A DNA stretch of 64,000 nt from Rhizoctonia solani (taxonomy: Eukaryota > Basidiomycota > Agaricomycetes > Cantharellales > Ceratobasidiaceae): positions 372,001-436,000 of the forward strand of contig NC_057376.1 in assembly GCF_016906535.1 (NCBI RefSeq), read 5' to 3'. The translations under genes were made by a program, and so were the position numbers. Under the pieces are notes generated by a model that saw only the letters and a list, made by a program, of their open reading frames with translations, ran no database searches and was not told the DNA's origin. Each line of letters starts with the position of its first letter. Position 1 is the first letter of the stretch. Below are positions 61,077 to 64,000 of the stretch, piece by piece.

Positions 61077-62650
61077 CACAGGAAGCGGTTGCATTTTCAC
61101 ATTCGTCCGTTCATAACTTGTGGCTACCTAAATTTAATATTAAATAAAGAGAAATTTTATCATTGGGATTGGAATTGATACACGCCTTTGCCATTTGTAT
61201 AGGATTCATATACATACTTAGTGTTGGGTACTATACCTATCCAATATAAGGACAGACCTGAGCATGTAGGCATAGCATGTGACCTATGTTATGGCACTGG
61301 GTAAACTCATGATCACATCAATCTCCTGATTCTGAAAAACCTACCGTCAACTTTGGCTTTATAAGATATATTCTGTCTATCTGGAGGTCCTAATCCATGG
61401 CTTGAACCTTCAAGGTTCAGCTAGGGTGTTTGAAACATGAGCATAGATAATCATAACCGAATGCCGGATACAATCAATAGAGAGCTATTATAAATCTGGG
61501 ATACTCACTCAGCCATCAAAAAGAAAAACTTTCCTCGAGGCTCTGATTCCCTATTCGTCTCTTTTGTGCACTCCTTCGATTGCTTTTGGTAAACTCCATA
61601 CTTTTGCCTCACTCTTTGACTCAACAAACAAACGAAAGAGCTACCTTCTTCGTTCTAATCCCAGCCCAGAGAGCCCGATGAGGTGAAAAACACAAAAGCA
61701 CGCTCTAATCCATGTAATCTCCTTCCTACGTCTTCAGTCTTTCTTCAATAAAAACATATTCGTATCGATCTATGCCCTCGCCAGCAGTCGGGGAATTACT
61801 TGAACTAGCGTCGTAATTGAAGACATTCACCTCCATCAGGAAAAAAAAACGACCATCTACAGAGTCTGGCGCAAAAGCTCTGTACTACTCTTCTCTATGT
61901 AAGAGTGCGACGATTGCGTCTACGGACATTTAACATAGAAGTCTATATTTCTCAATACTGCTCACGGTTTATTCAGTACACAAATTTTCAATCTGGACAT
62001 AAAGTTGAAATCGCCGAACGGTGTTCAATTTGCAAAATAAACGCTTGTGGATACCTCGTTCTTCATGGCGTCATATATGCACCTCATATCACGCTTATTT
62101 ATAGTGCACTGCGCAACAAACGCTTAGTTTAGCTCCAGAAGATGCTCCAACATGAAGTGAATGCTTTACAGACAACTACTAATGCAGGCGTATCGCATGT
62201 GCTAGTTAGCAATATCAATGAGGGCCACTGGTAGGCGCCAGCCCGGTGACAATGTTGAAGATCTTCGGTCGGCTACTCGTATGTTCATCAGCTTCCTCTA
62301 AGGCGGCACAGTACGCGCGCTGAGCGCCTAAAATAAGTCGTCTAATATCCGGGTGACGCGGAATGATTATACGTCATTGCTCACCTGAAGTAACGTGAGC
62401 ACTGGCTCGGAAATGACGAAACTTGTGAGGAAGATTGAAATAATTTTAGCGAATCAAGTACTCTACTCCGCAAGTTCAACTTCCTGTTCTGAGGACTAAC
62501 ACACGAGCATGACGCGACTCTTGATGTCATGTTTTATGAGCGAACGAGCCTGTTCGTCTATATAATGACTGGGGATGAGGTGGGGGGTCAGTAACAATTC
62601 CACATCTTTCAACCCTTAGCAATCTTCGGTAACTTTTAACATCTTTTATA
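61077..62650. other. Intergenic, about 1.6 kb, longest gene-free stretch
   Basis: AT-rich with pyrimidine tracts. The frame at 61905-62132 (plus) has no pattern. TATATAA at 62559-62565 lies about 85 bp before the next ATG and is a likely TATA box. No tRNA or repeat recognised. Confidence 0.45.
62559..62565 (+). promoter_or_regulatory. TATA box of the Gly/Thr-rich protein gene
   Basis: TATATAA about 85 bp upstream of the ATG at 62651, within an otherwise gene-free region. Confidence 0.5.
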
Positions 62651-63720
62651 ATGTCCTACAACGACTCCAACGGTGTGTTGGTTTGCAACGACCAAGCAAC
62701 CTGTACTTAACCCCGTTCTATAGCTTTCGGCACCCAGGATCGTTTCGACAGCACTCGTCAGGGTGAATTCACCAATACTGACAACACCCGCCGTGGTGGA
62801 CTCAACGACAACACTACCAGCGGTTACGATAATACCAGTAAGCCATGTATTTTCGAAGGAAGCACCCAGTAACTTAGAATTCGATCTTGAAGCCCGCTCG
62901 GACAATTACACTTCTGGCAATGCCGGCACAGTAGGCTCTAACCCTACCGGCTTCACCGACAGCACTCATACCAGCGGGCGCAATCAAGACACCTACGGTA
63001 GCACGACTGCCGGTACTACCGGTACTACTACCACACCCGGCAATTACGGCTCTTCGACCACTGGTGACAAGTACGGCTCGTCGAGGGCCGATGACTTTGG
63101 ATCCTCCGAAGCCGATAATCACAGGACGACAAATACCTACGGGTCGTCGAACACCAGTGACAACTACGGCTCAACTGACCGCACTCGTGGCACTGATCTG
63201 AACACCCGAACCGGAGGACACGACTCATCAAACACCACAAGTGGTTACAGCAACGACAACTATGGGCCTACGACTGGTGTTACCGGTGCTACTGGCACTA
63301 CTGGTACCAGTAGTACTACCGCCGGCTACGGTGCCGGGTCCACAACTGACAACTACGGCACCTCCCACACCGATCGTCATGGAAAGCCTAACACCGATAA
63401 TTTTGGCAATACCGACCGTGATACATATGGACGTGGTACCAATGCCACCGGGACTGACGAGTTTAACACTGGTCGTGGCAACGACCACAAGCCGACCATG
63501 GGTGAAAAGGTCAAGGGTGAGTAGTATCATTCAGTTGACACCATATCTCCTGACTCAAATGACACTTAATAAAGGCACCATGGAGACCATCCAAGGAAAA
63601 ATGACCGGAAAGCCCGAGGTAGTTGAGCGTGGCAAGGAGCGCAAGGTTAGTAAACCTAGCAGTATAGGTTTCGCATGGTTGATTATCTTCGTTCAGGCCG
63701 GAAACCTCGATTATCACTAA
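62651..63720 (+). CDS. Gly/Ser/Thr/Asn-rich hydrophilin-like protein
   Basis: Five exons: MSYNDSN, AFGTQDRFDSTRQGEFTNTDN, the long exon, GTMETIQGKMTGKPEVVERGKERK, and AGNLDYH. The central part has an irregular repeat based on NYGSS/TYGSS/NYGST spaced 10-20 residues, with TTGTTGT-like runs, and almost no hydrophobic residues. The C-terminus KPTMGEKVKGTMETIQGKMTGKPEVVERGKERK is charged and resembles the conserved tail of small agaricomycete proteins of unknown function that combine a DNTG-rich body with a GK-MT-NP-E-V-E-KG-x-K motif. It looks like a desiccation or stress hydrophilin; this is inference from composition. Intron phases all match and no frame break is seen. Confidence 0.75.
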
Positions 63721-64000
63721 TTTATTCATCCGAATCAATTTTAATATGAAAATAACGTGTGGTGAATGCTATTAAATCCGTGTAATTCTATAGTGAAATG
63801 TATTCTCTTGCGTTCTAATCAATGTCTACATTTCGCTAAGGCGAACCAATCGAATACATGTGTGAGGATTCACCAGGCAATCGGAGAAAGGGGAGTAAAG
63901 GCTAATCAAGAACCTCCTGGTTTCGTAGCAAATTATAATTAAGATTAGTTGAAACAATAAAACTCGGTACAACGACGGTGACAATACTCGACAAAGTGTT
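63721..64000. other. Terminal intergenic stretch
   Basis: AT-rich 3' flank; nothing recognisable to the window end. Confidence 0.4.

Noticed and set aside
61905..62132. 75-residue plus frame in the long intergenic stretch
   Set aside because: Low-complexity random look, no promoter or splice evidence.

Overview
The window is nuclear DNA from a filamentous fungus, almost certainly a basidiomycete of the Agaricomycetes. A Rhizoctonia/Ceratobasidium-type species is my best inference, which I could not confirm by search. Pointers: genes packed on both strands and broken by many 46-70 bp GT-AG introns; paired AA9 cellulose-degrading LPMOs; a NACHT-WD40 (HET-E-like) protein; an Hsp9/Hsp12-type heat shock protein; and basidiomycete-style fungal housekeeping genes. 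No rRNA, tRNA, CRISPR array or intact transposon was seen.

Layout, left to right: GCN5 histone acetyltransferase (minus, runs off the left edge); 14-TM DHA2-type MFS drug transporter (minus); a small ABM-like protein (plus); NAD formate dehydrogenase (minus); F-box/WD-like protein (plus); AA9 LPMO 1 (minus); HbrB/Bit61-like TORC2 subunit (minus) divergent from mitochondrial tRNA t6A synthase Qri7 (plus); ribosomal protein S19 (minus); a tiny tail-anchored-like membrane protein (plus); NACHT-WD40 NLR-like protein (plus); AA9 LPMO 2 (plus); N-acetylglutamate synthase Arg2 (plus); secreted DUF1349 protein (minus); aromatic-amino-acid decarboxylase (plus); PTR2/POT peptide transporter (minus); ARPC4 (plus); Ser/Pro-rich unknown (minus); Nse4 (minus); Set9/Suv4-20 H4K20 methyltransferase (minus); ribosomal protein S8 (minus); Pro-rich coiled-coil unknown (minus) divergent from a Cdc1/Ted1-like metallophosphoesterase (plus); GNAT acetyltransferase (plus); Hsp12-like protein (minus); PH-domain/coiled-coil protein (plus); Gly/Thr-rich hydrophilic protein (plus).

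There is no operon or obvious biosynthetic cluster. It is an ordinary gene-dense fungal region mixing housekeeping genes with accessory ones (LPMOs, NLR-like gene, MFS pump, decarboxylase). Chromatin functions (GCN5, Set9, Nse4) recur but are not adjacent as a set.

The most striking window-wide signal is technical or population-genetic. At least a dozen otherwise healthy genes carry a net -1 frameshift, and in every clear case the reading frame is restored by supposing one missing base at the third position of a codon (e.g. CC_, CT_, GT_, GA_). This is what would be expected if heterozygous synonymous sites of a heterokaryon were dropped from a consensus sequence. The genes are therefore annotated as real, not as pseudogenes. 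Other notable points: a 1.38 kb intervening sequence inside the GCN5 linker, two GC-AG introns in one gene, and start codons isolated on 3-4 nt exons. I found no convincing undescribed multi-gene system.
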